Positions 1 to 8,342 are shown, counted from the first letter of the stretch. The stretch: DNA of 64,000 nt from Gemmatimonadaceae bacterium (GCA_035606695.1 DATNEW010000026.1:124001-188000), one strand, 5' to 3'. Notes: generated by a model from the letters alone, not told the origin. Made by a program: numbers and translations.

Positions 1-1
1 G

Positions 2-514
2 ACCGAGCAGCGCGTGTTCGCGCTCGACGACGCCGGCGACGCCGAGGTCGAGCGGCATCGCGCCATCGTCGATGCCGCCTTTCATCGCTCGGCGGTACTG
101 CCGGCGCCCGTCGGTGCGGTCTTTCGTTCGGCGGACGTGCTCAAGCGCTGGATGGAGCTGCACTACGTGTCGCTCAACGATGCGCTGCAATTCGTCGAGG
201 ATCGCGAGGTCGCGCGCGTGCACGTGGTTCGCGCCGACGGAAAGGGCGGCGAGCTGGAGGCGGGGTCCGACCTCGCCGCCGCCGCGGCCGAATCATTTCG
301 CGCGCTGCGGCGAAGAGCCGTCGCCGCGGTGCCGCTGCGCCTCGAGGAAGTGACCGGCCTGGTGCTGAGCGCCGCGTTTCTCGTCGAGCGCGACTTGTGG
401 AAGGATTTCGGGAAGGCGGTGGAAGAGCAGCAGGACGCGCATCATCTCCTGCACTTCGACGTCACCGGGCCGTGGGCGCCGTACGACTTCGTGCGAATGC
501 AGTTCGGCGGTTGA
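2..514 (+). CDS. GvpL/GvpF family gas vesicle protein, C-terminal part (5' truncated)
   Basis: The reading frame is open at the window edge, so the true start lies upstream and about 170 C-terminal residues are visible. The C-terminus TGPWAPYDFVRMQF closely matches the end of the second GvpL/F protein in this window (SGPWPPYNFVNIKL, ending at 13549). The line LVLSAAFLVERDLWKDF also matches its ILNAAFLVDRAQEQGF. GvpL/GvpF proteins are accessory or minor structural proteins of gas vesicles. The visible part starts in the middle domain, where the family carries an amphipathic helical region. The gene lies 11 bp upstream of a Ser/Thr kinase on the same strand, so the two are probably co-transcribed. 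No gvpA-type shell gene is visible; it could lie outside the window. Confidence 0.8.
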   Translation, partial: TEQRVFALDDAGDAEVERHRAIVDAAFHRSAVLPAPVGAVFRSADVLKRWMELHYVSLNDALQFVEDREVARVHVVRADGKGGELEAGSDLAAAAAESFRALRRRAVAAVPLRLEEVTGLVLSAAFLVERDLWKDFGKAVEEQQDAHHLLHFDVTGPWAPYDFVRMQFGG

Positions 515-525
515 GAGTGTAGCGC

Positions 526-1524
526 ATGTTCTGCCCTCAATGTGGGACATGGAATCGCGCGTCGTCGGCCGCCTGCACGCGGTGCGGCGACGCGCTGCCC
601 GATCTCGATCGCACGCCGTTCGAGCGGCCCGATGAAGAGCTGACGCGGTTGCGCCGCGCGGCGGGAAATCGCTATCGCGTCGTCAAGCGGTTGGGCGGCG
701 GGGGCATGGCCGACGTGTACGTCGCCGAACAGGTGCAGCTCTCGCGGCGCGTCGTGATCAAGGTGTTGCACCCGCACCTGGCGCGCGACGAAGAAGTGGC
801 GGAGCGTTTTCGGAGAGAAGCCGAGGCCGCGGCGAAGCTGGTGCATCCGCACATCTGCGGAATTCTCGATTACGGCGCGACGGAAGATGTGGTGTTCATC
901 GTCATGCCGTATCTCGAGGGCGGCTCGCTGGCCGACGCGATTCAGAAGACTCGCTTCGTCGATCCGGCGCGCGCGGCGTCGGTGGCCGCGCAGGTCGCCT
1001 GCGCCCTCGACTACGCGCATCGCCGCGGCGTCGTCCATCGCGACGTGAAACCGGACAACGTGTTGTTCGACGAGGACGGCAACGCGTGCATCACGGATTT
1101 TGGCATCGCGACGGCGCGGTTTCACGGCCGGCTCACGGCGAGCGGCCGAGCGATGGGCACGCCGCATTACATGTCGCCGGAGCAGGCCATGGGCAAGCTC
1201 GTGGACGGGCGCAGCGACATCTACGCGATCGGCATCGTGCTCTACGAAGCGCTGCTCGGGTTCCCGCCGTTCGACGGCGCCGACGCGTTTTCAGTGAGTT
1301 ATAAGCAGGTCCATGAGGCCGCGCCGGCGCCTGTCGACGTCAACGCTCGCATTCCGGCGGCGCTTTCCGAGATCGTGGTGCGTTGTCTCGCCAAGCAGCC
1401 AACGGCTCGTTACGCGCGAGGATACGATCTTGCCGATGCCCTGATCGCGTTTCTGCGCACGGCGGCGGACGGGCAGGGCGCCTATCGCAACGCGACGCTG
1501 GCGAGACGCGCGGGCACCCAGTGA
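526..1524 (+). CDS. Cytosolic Ser/Thr protein kinase with N-terminal zinc ribbon
   Basis: This is a 332-residue Hanks-type kinase. Residues 3-20 form a CxxC...CxxC zinc ribbon (Cys3, Cys6, Cys17, Cys20). The kinase domain runs from about residue 49 to 315. It has a glycine loop GGGGMADVY, the ATP-binding Lys in VVIKVL (Lys79), the catalytic loop HRDVKPDN (Asp173), DFG at 191-193 and SPEQ as the APE equivalent, so all catalytic residues are present. No transmembrane helix or extracellular domain follows the kinase, unlike many PknB-type enzymes, so it should be soluble. It begins 11 bp after the GvpL/F gene and ends 13 bp before the epimerase gene, which suggests an operon. A link to gas-vesicle control is inferred from position only. 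Confidence 0.9.
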   Translation: MFCPQCGTWNRASSAACTRCGDALPDLDRTPFERPDEELTRLRRAAGNRYRVVKRLGGGGMADVYVAEQVQLSRRVVIKVLHPHLARDEEVAERFRREAEAAAKLVHPHICGILDYGATEDVVFIVMPYLEGGSLADAIQKTRFVDPARAASVAAQVACALDYAHRRGVVHRDVKPDNVLFDEDGNACITDFGIATARFHGRLTASGRAMGTPHYMSPEQAMGKLVDGRSDIYAIGIVLYEALLGFPPFDGADAFSVSYKQVHEAAPAPVDVNARIPAALSEIVVRCLAKQPTARYARGYDLADALIAFLRTAADGQGAYRNATLARRAGTQ

Positions 1525-1537
1525 TACAGGTTCTCTC

Positions 1538-2569
1538 ATGAAGCTTCTGCACGACGTCTCCATCGTTCACACGAAGCATCCGTTCACGATCGCCCGCGGC
1601 AGCGCGAGCGAGCACCGGCTCATGCGCGTGCGCGTGATCGACGACGACGGCATGGAAGGATGGGGCGAAGCGGCGCCGAATCGGTTCTACGGCGAGACGG
1701 CCGACACGGCGCTTGCCGCGCTCGACCGCCTCAAGCCGATCGTCGAAGCGGCGAATCCGTGGATGCTCGAGGACGTTGAAGCGGAGATGAATCGCGCGCT
1801 GCGGTTCAACGGATCGGTGAAGTCGGCGATCAGCGCGGCGTTACACGATCTGGCGGGGAAGCGCCTCGGCGTTCCGGTGTACCGGCTCTGGGGTCTCGAT
1901 CCCGCGAAAGCGCCGCTCTCGAGCTTCACGATCGCGATCGCCGCGAATGACGACGAGCTGCGGCAGCGCGTGCATGAGGCGAGCGCCTATCCCGTGCTCA
2001 AGGTAAAGCTCGGTACCGACCACGACGAACGAATCATTCGCCAGGTTCGTGACGCGGCGCCGGACAAGATCCTGCGCGTCGATGCGAACGCGGCGTGGAC
2101 CGCGAAGCAGGCGCTGCGCATGGTCGACGTGCTGGTCGAGTGCGGCGTGGAGTACCTCGAGCAGCCGTTGCCGCCGCACGATCTCGACGGAATTCGCTTC
2201 GTGCGCGAGCGGTCGAAGTTGCCGGTGATCGCCGATGAATCGTGCGTCGTCGCGGCGGACATTCCGAAGCTCGCCGGCGTGGCGGACGGCATCAACATCA
2301 AGCTGTCGAAATGCGGCGGGTTGCGCGAGGCGCTCAAGATGATCGCGACCGCGCGCGCGCACGGCATGCTGGTGATGGCGGGCTGCATGATCGAGACGAG
2401 CCTTGGCATCACGGCCGCGGCGCACTTCGCGCCGCTGCTCGACTACGCGGATTTTGACGGGGCGGCGTTGTTGTCGGATGATCCGTATGATGGCGCAAAG
2501 ATCGCGGGCGGGCGGATTGTGATTCCGGATCGGCCGGGGCTTGGGGTCGAACCCGTTCGAGGAGCGTAA
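1538..2569 (+). CDS. Dipeptide epimerase (L-Ala-D/L-Glu epimerase type), enolase superfamily
   Basis: This 343-residue protein belongs to the muconate-lactonizing/dipeptide epimerase branch of the enolase superfamily. Visible signatures are the KVK motif (acid/base Lys157), metal ligands Asp182 (VDANAAW), Glu208 (EQPLP) and Asp233 (ADES), the opposite-face Lys255 in NIKLSKCGG, and a MIETSLG segment near the C-terminus typical of dipeptide epimerases (YcjG/YkfB group). These enzymes invert the alpha carbon of a dipeptide residue and serve murein-peptide recycling. That fits with the muropeptide-recycling genes elsewhere in the window (murQ, anmK), but the actual substrate cannot be read from the sequence. 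The ATG lies 13 bp after the kinase gene. The N-terminal capping domain and the barrel are both complete. Confidence 0.88.
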   Translation: MKLLHDVSIVHTKHPFTIARGSASEHRLMRVRVIDDDGMEGWGEAAPNRFYGETADTALAALDRLKPIVEAANPWMLEDVEAEMNRALRFNGSVKSAISAALHDLAGKRLGVPVYRLWGLDPAKAPLSSFTIAIAANDDELRQRVHEASAYPVLKVKLGTDHDERIIRQVRDAAPDKILRVDANAAWTAKQALRMVDVLVECGVEYLEQPLPPHDLDGIRFVRERSKLPVIADESCVVAADIPKLAGVADGINIKLSKCGGLREALKMIATARAHGMLVMAGCMIETSLGITAAAHFAPLLDYADFDGAALLSDDPYDGAKIAGGRIVIPDRPGLGVEPVRGA

Positions 2570-2630
2570 CCCCGCTCAGTTGTCATCCTGAGCGGACGCG
2601 GAAGTGCCGATGCCGCAGACGGCGTGAACC

Positions 2631-2900
2631 ACGCAACAGCATTTGCCGCGGACGTACGCGGGCACGGCACGGGCACGGCACGGACGCGAGAGTGTTGTAC
2701 ACTCTCCAGACTCAAACGCCCAACGAGCCGAGACTTTCGTTAGGAACAACCTCGTGTCCCTTCACGTAGCTTCCCGACGTCGTTCTCAGTAAGAGATTCC
2801 CGGCTCGTTGGGCGTGGAGACCCGGATGCCCTACTCGCTTTCGCGTCCGTGCGGTGCCCGTGCCGTGCCCGCGTCAATCCGCGGCAAATGCTGTCGCGCG
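2631..2900. repeat. 270-bp palindromic element with ~100-bp inverted arms
   Basis: Positions 2631-2730 and 2801-2900 are imperfect reverse complements over their whole 100-bp length. The outer 60 bp match strongly (core ACAGCATTTGCCGCGGA), as do the inner 14 bp (CGCCCAACGAGCCG at 2717-2730 against 2801-2814). The middle of each arm has diverged. A 70-bp central segment separates the arms. The element occupies most of the gap between the epimerase and response-regulator genes, which are convergent and end at 2569 and 2945. No open frame in it looks coding. It may be a non-autonomous mobile palindrome or a large bidirectional terminator. Confidence 0.75.
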
Positions 2901-2944
2901 CTTTTGTTCATTCACGTAGAGCGTTACTCCGCTCACGGTCAGGA

Positions 2945-3622
2945 TCACAAAGACTTCGCCCCAAACACGAACCCCACCCCCCGCCGCGCATCGATCGACA
3001 CCGTCGCCGACGCGTCCCGAAGCTTTCCGCGCAGGCGCGTGACGTTCACGTCCACCACGTTCGTGCCCGGGTCGAAGCTCCGCTCCAACACCTTGTCGAG
3101 CAGTTCCGTGCGCGACACGACTTCGCCCGCGTGCATCATGAAATGCTCGAGGAGCGAGAGCTCGCGCGGCGTGAGATGCAACGGCTTCCCCGCAACGAGC
3201 GCGGCTCGGCTCAGTCGGTTGAGCACGACGTTGCCGACGGACAGGTGCTCGGTGCGCTTGGCGCCGCCGCGGCGAACGAGCGCGCGCACGCGTGCCGAGA
3301 ATTCGTCGAACTTGATGGGCTTCGTGAGATAGTCGTCGGCTCCGGCGTCGAGCGCGAGCACCGTTGTCCCCGGGCTTGCCGACCCCGTGAGCATGAGGAT
3401 CGGCGTGTCGCGCTGCTCGCGTCGCAGCGATTGGATCACCGAGATGCCGTTGCCGTCGGGAAGATTGAAATCGAGGATGATGAGGTCGTAGTCGGTGACG
3501 AGCGCCTGCACGCGCCCCGCCTCGGCCGTGTCCATCACGTCCACGACGAACCCCTCTTCCTTTAAAAGCGTGGAGACGATGTCGGCCATCGTCGGGTCGT
3601 CGTCGACGACCAGGGCACGCAT
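2945..3622 (-). CDS. OmpR/PhoB-type response regulator
   Basis: This 225-residue protein has an N-terminal receiver domain with the acidic pocket Asp7-Asp9, phosphoacceptor Asp51 (LILDFNLPDG context), Thr79 and Lys101 (LTKP). A C-terminal winged-helix DNA-binding domain follows (LTPRELSLLEHFM ... VDVNVTRLRGKL). I chose the ATG at 3622 because it starts directly at the receiver core MRALVVDDD; the longer frame to 3766 adds a low-quality N-terminus. No histidine kinase gene is adjacent. It is transcribed divergently from the surface-subunit operon that starts at 3793, so it is a natural candidate regulator of that operon (inference). Its cognate kinase is unknown. Confidence 0.92.
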   Translation of the reverse strand: MRALVVDDDPTMADIVSTLLKEEGFVVDVMDTAEAGRVQALVTDYDLIILDFNLPDGNGISVIQSLRREQRDTPILMLTGSASPGTTVLALDAGADDYLTKPIKFDEFSARVRALVRRGGAKRTEHLSVGNVVLNRLSRAALVAGKPLHLTPRELSLLEHFMMHAGEVVSRTELLDKVLERSFDPGTNVVDVNVTRLRGKLRDASATVSIDARRGVGFVFGAKSL

Positions 3623-3732
3623 CAGGCAGCCACCCGAATCATTACGAGAATGTAATTCCGGACGAAATGTCCTGTAATCCGCATCGGTCAATCTTACTTG
3701 CGTGACGGACCACAATGGTTCGGCACGCCACG

Positions 3733-3774
3733 GGCTGGGCGATGGCGCCCAGCCGACGCGTCGCAAACGACGCG
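3733..3774 (+). promoter_or_regulatory. Two adjacent perfect hairpins in the leader of the surface-protein operon
   Basis: Two back-to-back stem-loops lie just upstream of the first subunit gene. Positions 3733-3741 (GGCTGGGCG) pair with 3746-3754 around a 4-nt loop. Positions 3757-3763 (CGCGTCG) pair with 3768-3774 around a CAAA loop. The ribosome-binding sequence GAGG and the ATG at 3793 follow within 20 bp. The layout suggests a structured 5' leader that could affect translation or mRNA stability. I could not match it to a known riboswitch class. Confidence 0.5.
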
Positions 3775-3792
3775 ATCACTCACGAGGAATCC

Positions 3793-4278
3793 ATGAAAGT
3801 AACCCGAATCATCGCCGCGGCCGCCGTGCTCGGCGTCACCAGCGCCGCCACGTCCTTCGCGCAGTCGGCGACCCAGACCGTGACGTTTCAGGTCGATGCC
3901 ATCAACCAGATCGCCGTGAGCGGCAGCCCGTCGCTCGGCATCACGACCGCGACGGCCGGCAGCGCGCCGACGACCGTGACGTCCTCCGGCGCCACGTGGT
4001 CGGTCACGACCAACCAGTCGAACGCCAAGGTGATGGCGAGCATCACCACGGCCATGCCGACGGGCCTGACGCTTTCCGCGACACTCGCCGCGCCGTCCGG
4101 CGCGACCAGCTCGGGCGCGAAGCCGCTCAGCACGACGGCGGTCGACGTCGTCACCGGCATCTCGAAGCTCAACGCGGCCGGTCTGGCGTTGACGTACTCG
4201 CTCGATGCGACGGCCGCGGCCGGCGTCGTGACCTCGGCGTCGCGCGTCGTGACGTACACGATCACCGGCGGCGCGTGA
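3793..4278 (+). CDS. Secreted pilin/coat-like beta-protein, subunit 1
   Basis: This 161-residue protein begins with a clear Sec signal peptide ending near ATSFAQS. The mature part is rich in Thr, Ser, Ala and Val with alternating beta-strand character and no cysteine. The ATG at 3793 has GAGG 8 bp upstream; the frame extends to 3715 but without a signal sequence. It is paralogous to the next gene: both carry SGSP, MP.G.TL, DV.TGI, TYSL/TYTL and AAGVV at matching spacings. Size, beta character and a downstream PapD-like protein suggest a fimbrial or spore-coat-U-like structural subunit exported by a chaperone pathway. That role is inferred, and I recognise no named family with certainty. Confidence 0.8.
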   Translation: MKVTRIIAAAAVLGVTSAATSFAQSATQTVTFQVDAINQIAVSGSPSLGITTATAGSAPTTVTSSGATWSVTTNQSNAKVMASITTAMPTGLTLSATLAAPSGATSSGAKPLSTTAVDVVTGISKLNAAGLALTYSLDATAAAGVVTSASRVVTYTITGGA

Positions 4279-4281
4279 CCC

Positions 4282-4752
4282 GTGCGTAGGGTGCGTAGCG
4301 GTTTGGTGGCATTGCTGTTTCCGCTGTCTCTGCTGTTTCTGGTGGGCCGGCACGCGGGCGCGCAGTTCGCGACGCTTCGCGTGTCGGGTTCCCCCGCCAC
4401 GATGCAGGTGCAGGGCGCCGCCGCCGGTTCCATGGCGTTGCCGGTGGTCGAGAGCAGCACCACGTATACGTTCGCGAACATCGGCGGCACCAATTCCAGA
4501 AAGATCGTGGCGCAGCTCAATGCGCCGATGCCGGCCGGGGTGACCCTCGCCGTCACGTTCGACGCGCCGTCGAACGCGGTGCGCATTCCGAACGTCGTGC
4601 TCGACGCGACGCCTCGCGACGTGCTGACCGGCATCGACTTCTCGCTCGGCTCCAGTGGCACTATCACGTACACGTTGTCGGCGACACCCGCCGCCGGCGT
4701 CGTTCCCAAACAGTCTCGCACGGTCACGCTGACGATCGTCAGCGCGCCTTGA
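4282..4752 (+). CDS. Secreted pilin/coat-like beta-protein, subunit 2 (paralogue of the preceding gene)
   Basis: This 156-residue protein starts with GTG at 4282, 3 bp after the upstream stop codon. It has a strong signal peptide (hydrophobic run LVALLFPLSLLFLVG, cleavage near HAGAQ). The mature domain aligns with subunit 1 through SGSPATMQVQG, ANIGGTNSRKI, MPAGVTLAVTF, DVLTGIDFSLGS and TPAAGVVPKQSRTVTLTIV. Tandem duplication followed by divergence is the simplest explanation. The pair could form a major and a minor or tip subunit of a surface fibre (inference). It is tightly coupled to the neighbours on both sides, with the next gene starting 12 bp downstream. Confidence 0.8.
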   Translation: MRRVRSGLVALLFPLSLLFLVGRHAGAQFATLRVSGSPATMQVQGAAAGSMALPVVESSTTYTFANIGGTNSRKIVAQLNAPMPAGVTLAVTFDAPSNAVRIPNVVLDATPRDVLTGIDFSLGSSGTITYTLSATPAAGVVPKQSRTVTLTIVSAP

Positions 4753-4764
4753 GGATTCCATAAA

Positions 4765-5565
4765 ATGCGTCGTTCGTTGTTTCGCGTCTTGGCCTTCGCT
4801 TCGGTCGCCGTACTGCCCGTGTCGGTTCGCGCGCAGATCGTCGTGCTGAGCAACACCGTCGAGGAGCGCATCGCCGCGCCCGGCGAACGCTATACGAGCA
4901 CGATCATCATCGTGAATCCGTCGACCGAGCCGCAGACCGCGCGGATCTATCAGACGGATTATCAGTTCGCGGCCGACGGCACCGGGCAGTTCAACGATCC
5001 AGGCACGACCCTGCGCTCGAACGCCGGTTGGGTGACGCCGCAGACGACGCAGATCGTCGTACCGGCGAATGGCCGAGTGGCGGTGCCGTACACCGTGGTG
5101 GTGCCGAAGACGGATTCGCTCAAGGGCACGTACTGGAGCGCGATCATGGTCGAAGGCCAGACCGCGCAGCCCGGCAAGAGCGGCGCGAAGCCGACCGTGG
5201 AGCTGGGGTCCGTGATGCGCTACGCGATTCAGGTCGCCACGCACATTCAGATGAGCGGCACGCGCGCCGTGAAGTTCGTGGATCCCGGCGTCGTGAAGAC
5301 GACCGACGGGACGGCGACGTTCGACGTCGACGTGCTCGACAACGGCGATCGGGGGTATCGTCCCACGCTCTGGGTCGAGATCTACGACGCGAACGGCGTG
5401 TTGCAGGCGAAGGCGAAGCAGACGCGCGGATTGTTGTATCCCGGTTCGTCGATTCGCCAGCACTTCGTGCTCGGCAAGCTGACGCCGGGCACGTACAAGG
5501 CGATGCTGTTCGCGGATACGGGTGACGAAGCCGTGATCGCCGCGCAGTACGACGTCAAGTATTAA
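4765..5565 (+). CDS. Periplasmic PapD-like chaperone (two Ig-like domains)
   Basis: This 266-residue protein has a signal peptide (cleavage near VSVRAQ) followed by two predicted Ig-like beta-sandwich domains. The N-terminal domain has the pattern of pilus-chaperone and DUF916-like folds: PGERYTSTIIIVNPS, W..P..T.IVVPANGRVAVPYTV and GTYWSAIMVE. The second domain (about residues 165-266) includes DNGDRGYRPTLWVEIYDANG and PGTYKAMLFADTGDEA. Chaperones of this kind hold secreted subunits in the periplasm and deliver them to an outer-membrane usher. Here it sits between two small secreted beta-proteins and a large usher-like protein. Identification rests on pattern and context rather than on conserved Arg/Lys anchor residues, which I could not assign. 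Confidence 0.65.
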   Translation: MRRSLFRVLAFASVAVLPVSVRAQIVVLSNTVEERIAAPGERYTSTIIIVNPSTEPQTARIYQTDYQFAADGTGQFNDPGTTLRSNAGWVTPQTTQIVVPANGRVAVPYTVVVPKTDSLKGTYWSAIMVEGQTAQPGKSGAKPTVELGSVMRYAIQVATHIQMSGTRAVKFVDPGVVKTTDGTATFDVDVLDNGDRGYRPTLWVEIYDANGVLQAKAKQTRGLLYPGSSIRQHFVLGKLTPGTYKAMLFADTGDEAVIAAQYDVKY

Positions 5566-5579
5566 GAAGTACTAATTCA

Positions 5580-8282
5580 ATGAAACTGTTGCCGGTGTTC
5601 GTGACGATGACGGGGATGGCCTTCGCGGCCATCCCCGCCTTCGCGCAGGCGCCGGCAGCGTCTTCGCTCTCGATCGTTGCGCCCCGCCGCGACACCATCG
5701 TGATCGACTCCAGCTCGGCGGCGACGGCGGTGTTCCGCCTGCACAACGCGTCGAACGACAGCGTTACCGTAACGCCCGAGCTCGTGCTGCCGCGCGGCTG
5801 GGAGCCGTTGATGCGCCCGGCGACGGTGCATCTCTCGGCGAGCGGCACCGATCTCTGGCTCGCCGGCGTGCAAGCGCCGCGCACGACCGTCGCGGGCACG
5901 TACGTCGTGTGCGCGACGGTTTCGTCGAATGGCAAGACGGTCTCTGATTCAGTGATCGTTCGCGTCGACGAAGTGCGCGCCATCGAGCTCATCGCGCTCG
6001 ATGCGCCAGGATGGATTCTCTCGGGCGCCGCGTACGAGGCACGCTTTCAGGTGCGCAACCGCGGCAATGTCACGACGAACGTTGCGCTGTCGGCCAACTC
6101 GAGCCGCGGCGTACGCGCGACGGTCAGCGTTCCGGTGGTCTCGCTCGCGCCGGGCGAACGCAGCGTGGTGAACGTGCGCATGAACGCCTCCACGGTTCGG
6201 GGTAAGGCGCAGGACGATCTGCTCGAGCTGGTCGCTGAAGATCAACATGATTCGCGCGTGCGCGTCGCGGCGACGTCGCGTACGACGATGGTCCCGAAGA
6301 GCGGCGGCATGAGCGACAACCTGGCGACCATTCCGTCGACGTTGTCGATTCGCGCGGCACCGACGGGCAGCGGTGTCTCGCCGGCGACGATTGCCGGCAA
6401 AGGGTTGCTCCCCGGAACCAAGACGATGATCGACTATGCCGCGTACGTTCCGGCGAAAGGCCAGTCGGTGTTCAACGACCGTGACGAATACCGTCTCTCG
6501 CTCGAGCGCGAGAATCTGTCGGCACACGTGGGCGACGCACTGTACGGCTACTCCGACCTGACGTCCGCGGGGTCGCTGGGCTTCGGCGCCGAAGTCGATG
6601 CGGCGCACGCGTTCCTTCACACGGGCGCCTACGTGGAGCGGTCGCGCTGGGCGACGAATGCACCCACCGAAGCCGGGCTCACCGTCGGCACACCGCGCGA
6701 GCTGCCGATGCACTTCGATCTGACGGCCGTCGGCCGCACGGGCGACGGCATGCCGACGGGGCTCTTCTCGCTCGCCGGCGGCGTGCCGGTCCCGCACGTC
6801 GGCACGCTCTCGGTCGAGACGGCAGCGAGCGACAACGCTGGGCATCCCGCCGTCGCCGAGCGGTCGCACCTCGTCGGCGCATTAGGAAAATTAAACTATG
6901 ATTTCCTACATCAACGTGCGAACGCGGCCTACGCCGGCCCGCAGCGCGGGGCCGGCGAGAATGATGCGTCGGTCTCGCTCGCGGCCACGCGCGACTTATC
7001 GTTTCACGGGTACGGCGCGTTGCACGACGGCGCCTCGCACGATCAGTTCGGCACCGGCGCCGTCGGCGCGACCTACGGCGCATGGGGGAGCGTCGACTAT
7101 GCCTGGACGTCGCGCAGCGACGTCACCGACTCGCTGCCGGTGAACGGCGCGCAGCGCGGCCTTCGCGCGACGACGACCCTGCCGCTCGGTCCCGCGTCGC
7201 TGTCGCTGGATGGAAGCGCGGGCAGCGCGACGGATGGCCCCATGCAGATATCGCGCAACTACCTCGGATGGGGCGGGTCGCTCAATCTCCGGCTGGCGAA
7301 CGGCGGTGCACTGTCTTTCTTCGGCGAGCACTCCGACGGCCGCACCCTCGGCGCCGACGGCCGCCCGACGAACAGCGGCGGCGCGGTTGGCATGTTCGCA
7401 CTGGGCGCGCTGCGACTCACCGTGACGTCGTCGGTGTCGTCGATGCGCCGGAGCCTCAGCGCCGACTCCGCGGCCGTGTGGTTCGGCCAGGGTGACGCCC
7501 GTCTCGAGTACCGCCTTCCGACCGAGACGACGATCGGATTGCGCGCGCACTACTGGATGAATCCCGCCGCGCAGGGTGTTCGCGCGAACAACGCGATGTA
7601 TCTCGAAGTCAAGCGGCCGCTCAGCCTTCCTGTTGGCCGGCAGCGTCGCCTGGGTCGTGTCGAAGGCCGCGTCACCGACGCCTCTGGCGCGCCGCTCTCG
7701 GGCGTTCTCGTTCACGTTGGCGACCAGATTGGAATCACCGATCACAAGGGCGAAGTGTCGATGTTCGGGCTTTCGTCCGGCACGCACGGCATCTCGCTGG
7801 ACGGCGCGGGCACCACGGCGCAGACGATGTTGACGGGCGACGCCGTCGTCACGGTGAACGGCGCGTCGGATCGTCCCGCGTCATTCGCGGTGTCGGTCGC
7901 TCGCGGCGCGCATTTGCGCGGGCAAATCAGCTTGCTCGATTTCGCGACGACCGGCGCTGCCTCGGGTGATTCGCTCATCCAGACCGGCACGCTCTCGAAC
8001 GTGACGGTCGCGCTGCTCGGCACCCGCGACACGTTGTATCAGACGAGCGACGACAAGGGCGCGATCAACTTCGGCGCGATTACCCCTGGCCGCTGGACGC
8101 TCGCGGTGCTTCCTGGCGCCGAAGTCCCGGACTTCCATGCGTTCCAGAACGAACGTGTCGACCTGGACCTCGCGCCGGGCACCACGCGCGACATCGAGCT
8201 GCGCGTGGTGCCGCGCAAGCGCGCCGTCACGCTCACGACGTCGGGAGGCACGCTCAAGGTGAAGAACCAGCAGGACAAGTAG
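5580..8282 (+). CDS. Large outer-membrane usher-like protein with NEW3-like, barrel-like and carboxypeptidase-regulatory regions
   Basis: This 900-residue secreted protein has a signal peptide ending near PAFAQA. Residues about 30-215 hold two beta-sandwich domains resembling NEW3-type repeats (ARFQVRNRGNVTTNVAL, SLAPGERSVVNVRM). Residues about 290-690 are a long series of alternating strands typical of an outer-membrane barrel (for example DEYRLSLERENLSAHVGD and LGFGAEVDAAHAFLHTGAYV). At about 692-760 is a carboxypeptidase-regulatory/transthyretin-like domain (VEGRVTDASGAPLSGVLVHV, TDHKGEVSMFGLSSGTH), followed by another beta domain and a charged tail. The order (periplasmic sandwich, barrel, small C-terminal sandwich) recalls fimbrial ushers, but I see no obvious FimD family motif. 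It follows the chaperone gene by 14 bp and probably acts as the outer-membrane exit or anchor. Confidence 0.6.
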   Translation: MKLLPVFVTMTGMAFAAIPAFAQAPAASSLSIVAPRRDTIVIDSSSAATAVFRLHNASNDSVTVTPELVLPRGWEPLMRPATVHLSASGTDLWLAGVQAPRTTVAGTYVVCATVSSNGKTVSDSVIVRVDEVRAIELIALDAPGWILSGAAYEARFQVRNRGNVTTNVALSANSSRGVRATVSVPVVSLAPGERSVVNVRMNASTVRGKAQDDLLELVAEDQHDSRVRVAATSRTTMVPKSGGMSDNLATIPSTLSIRAAPTGSGVSPATIAGKGLLPGTKTMIDYAAYVPAKGQSVFNDRDEYRLSLERENLSAHVGDALYGYSDLTSAGSLGFGAEVDAAHAFLHTGAYVERSRWATNAPTEAGLTVGTPRELPMHFDLTAVGRTGDGMPTGLFSLAGGVPVPHVGTLSVETAASDNAGHPAVAERSHLVGALGKLNYDFLHQRANAAYAGPQRGAGENDASVSLAATRDLSFHGYGALHDGASHDQFGTGAVGATYGAWGSVDYAWTSRSDVTDSLPVNGAQRGLRATTTLPLGPASLSLDGSAGSATDGPMQISRNYLGWGGSLNLRLANGGALSFFGEHSDGRTLGADGRPTNSGGAVGMFALGALRLTVTSSVSSMRRSLSADSAAVWFGQGDARLEYRLPTETTIGLRAHYWMNPAAQGVRANNAMYLEVKRPLSLPVGRQRRLGRVEGRVTDASGAPLSGVLVHVGDQIGITDHKGEVSMFGLSSGTHGISLDGAGTTAQTMLTGDAVVTVNGASDRPASFAVSVARGAHLRGQISLLDFATTGAASGDSLIQTGTLSNVTVALLGTRDTLYQTSDDKGAINFGAITPGRWTLAVLPGAEVPDFHAFQNERVDLDLAPGTTRDIELRVVPRKRAVTLTTSGGTLKVKNQQDK

Positions 8283-8291
8283 CGCTAGGCG

Positions 8292-8326
8292 AACGCGCCG
8301 CGTCCTCTTGCATTCGGGCGCGTTTT
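8292..8326 (+). terminator. Possible weak terminator hairpin
   Basis: AACGCGCC at 8292-8299 is the exact reverse complement of GGCGCGTT at 8317-8324, with a 17-nt loop and a run of only four T residues. It follows the usher-like gene by 10 bp and precedes the next co-directional gene by 17 bp. The large loop and short T run make it a weak candidate; it may only attenuate read-through. Confidence 0.35.
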
Positions 8327-8342
8327 GCGCATTGTCTAACGC

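Noticed and set aside
3694-5463. Long open frame of 589 codons on the minus strand opposite the subunit and chaperone genes
   Set aside because: It is extremely rich in Arg, His, Gly and Asp, has no fold or motif, and lies opposite genes with signal peptides, correct spacing and ribosome-binding sites. It is a GC-rich antisense shadow.
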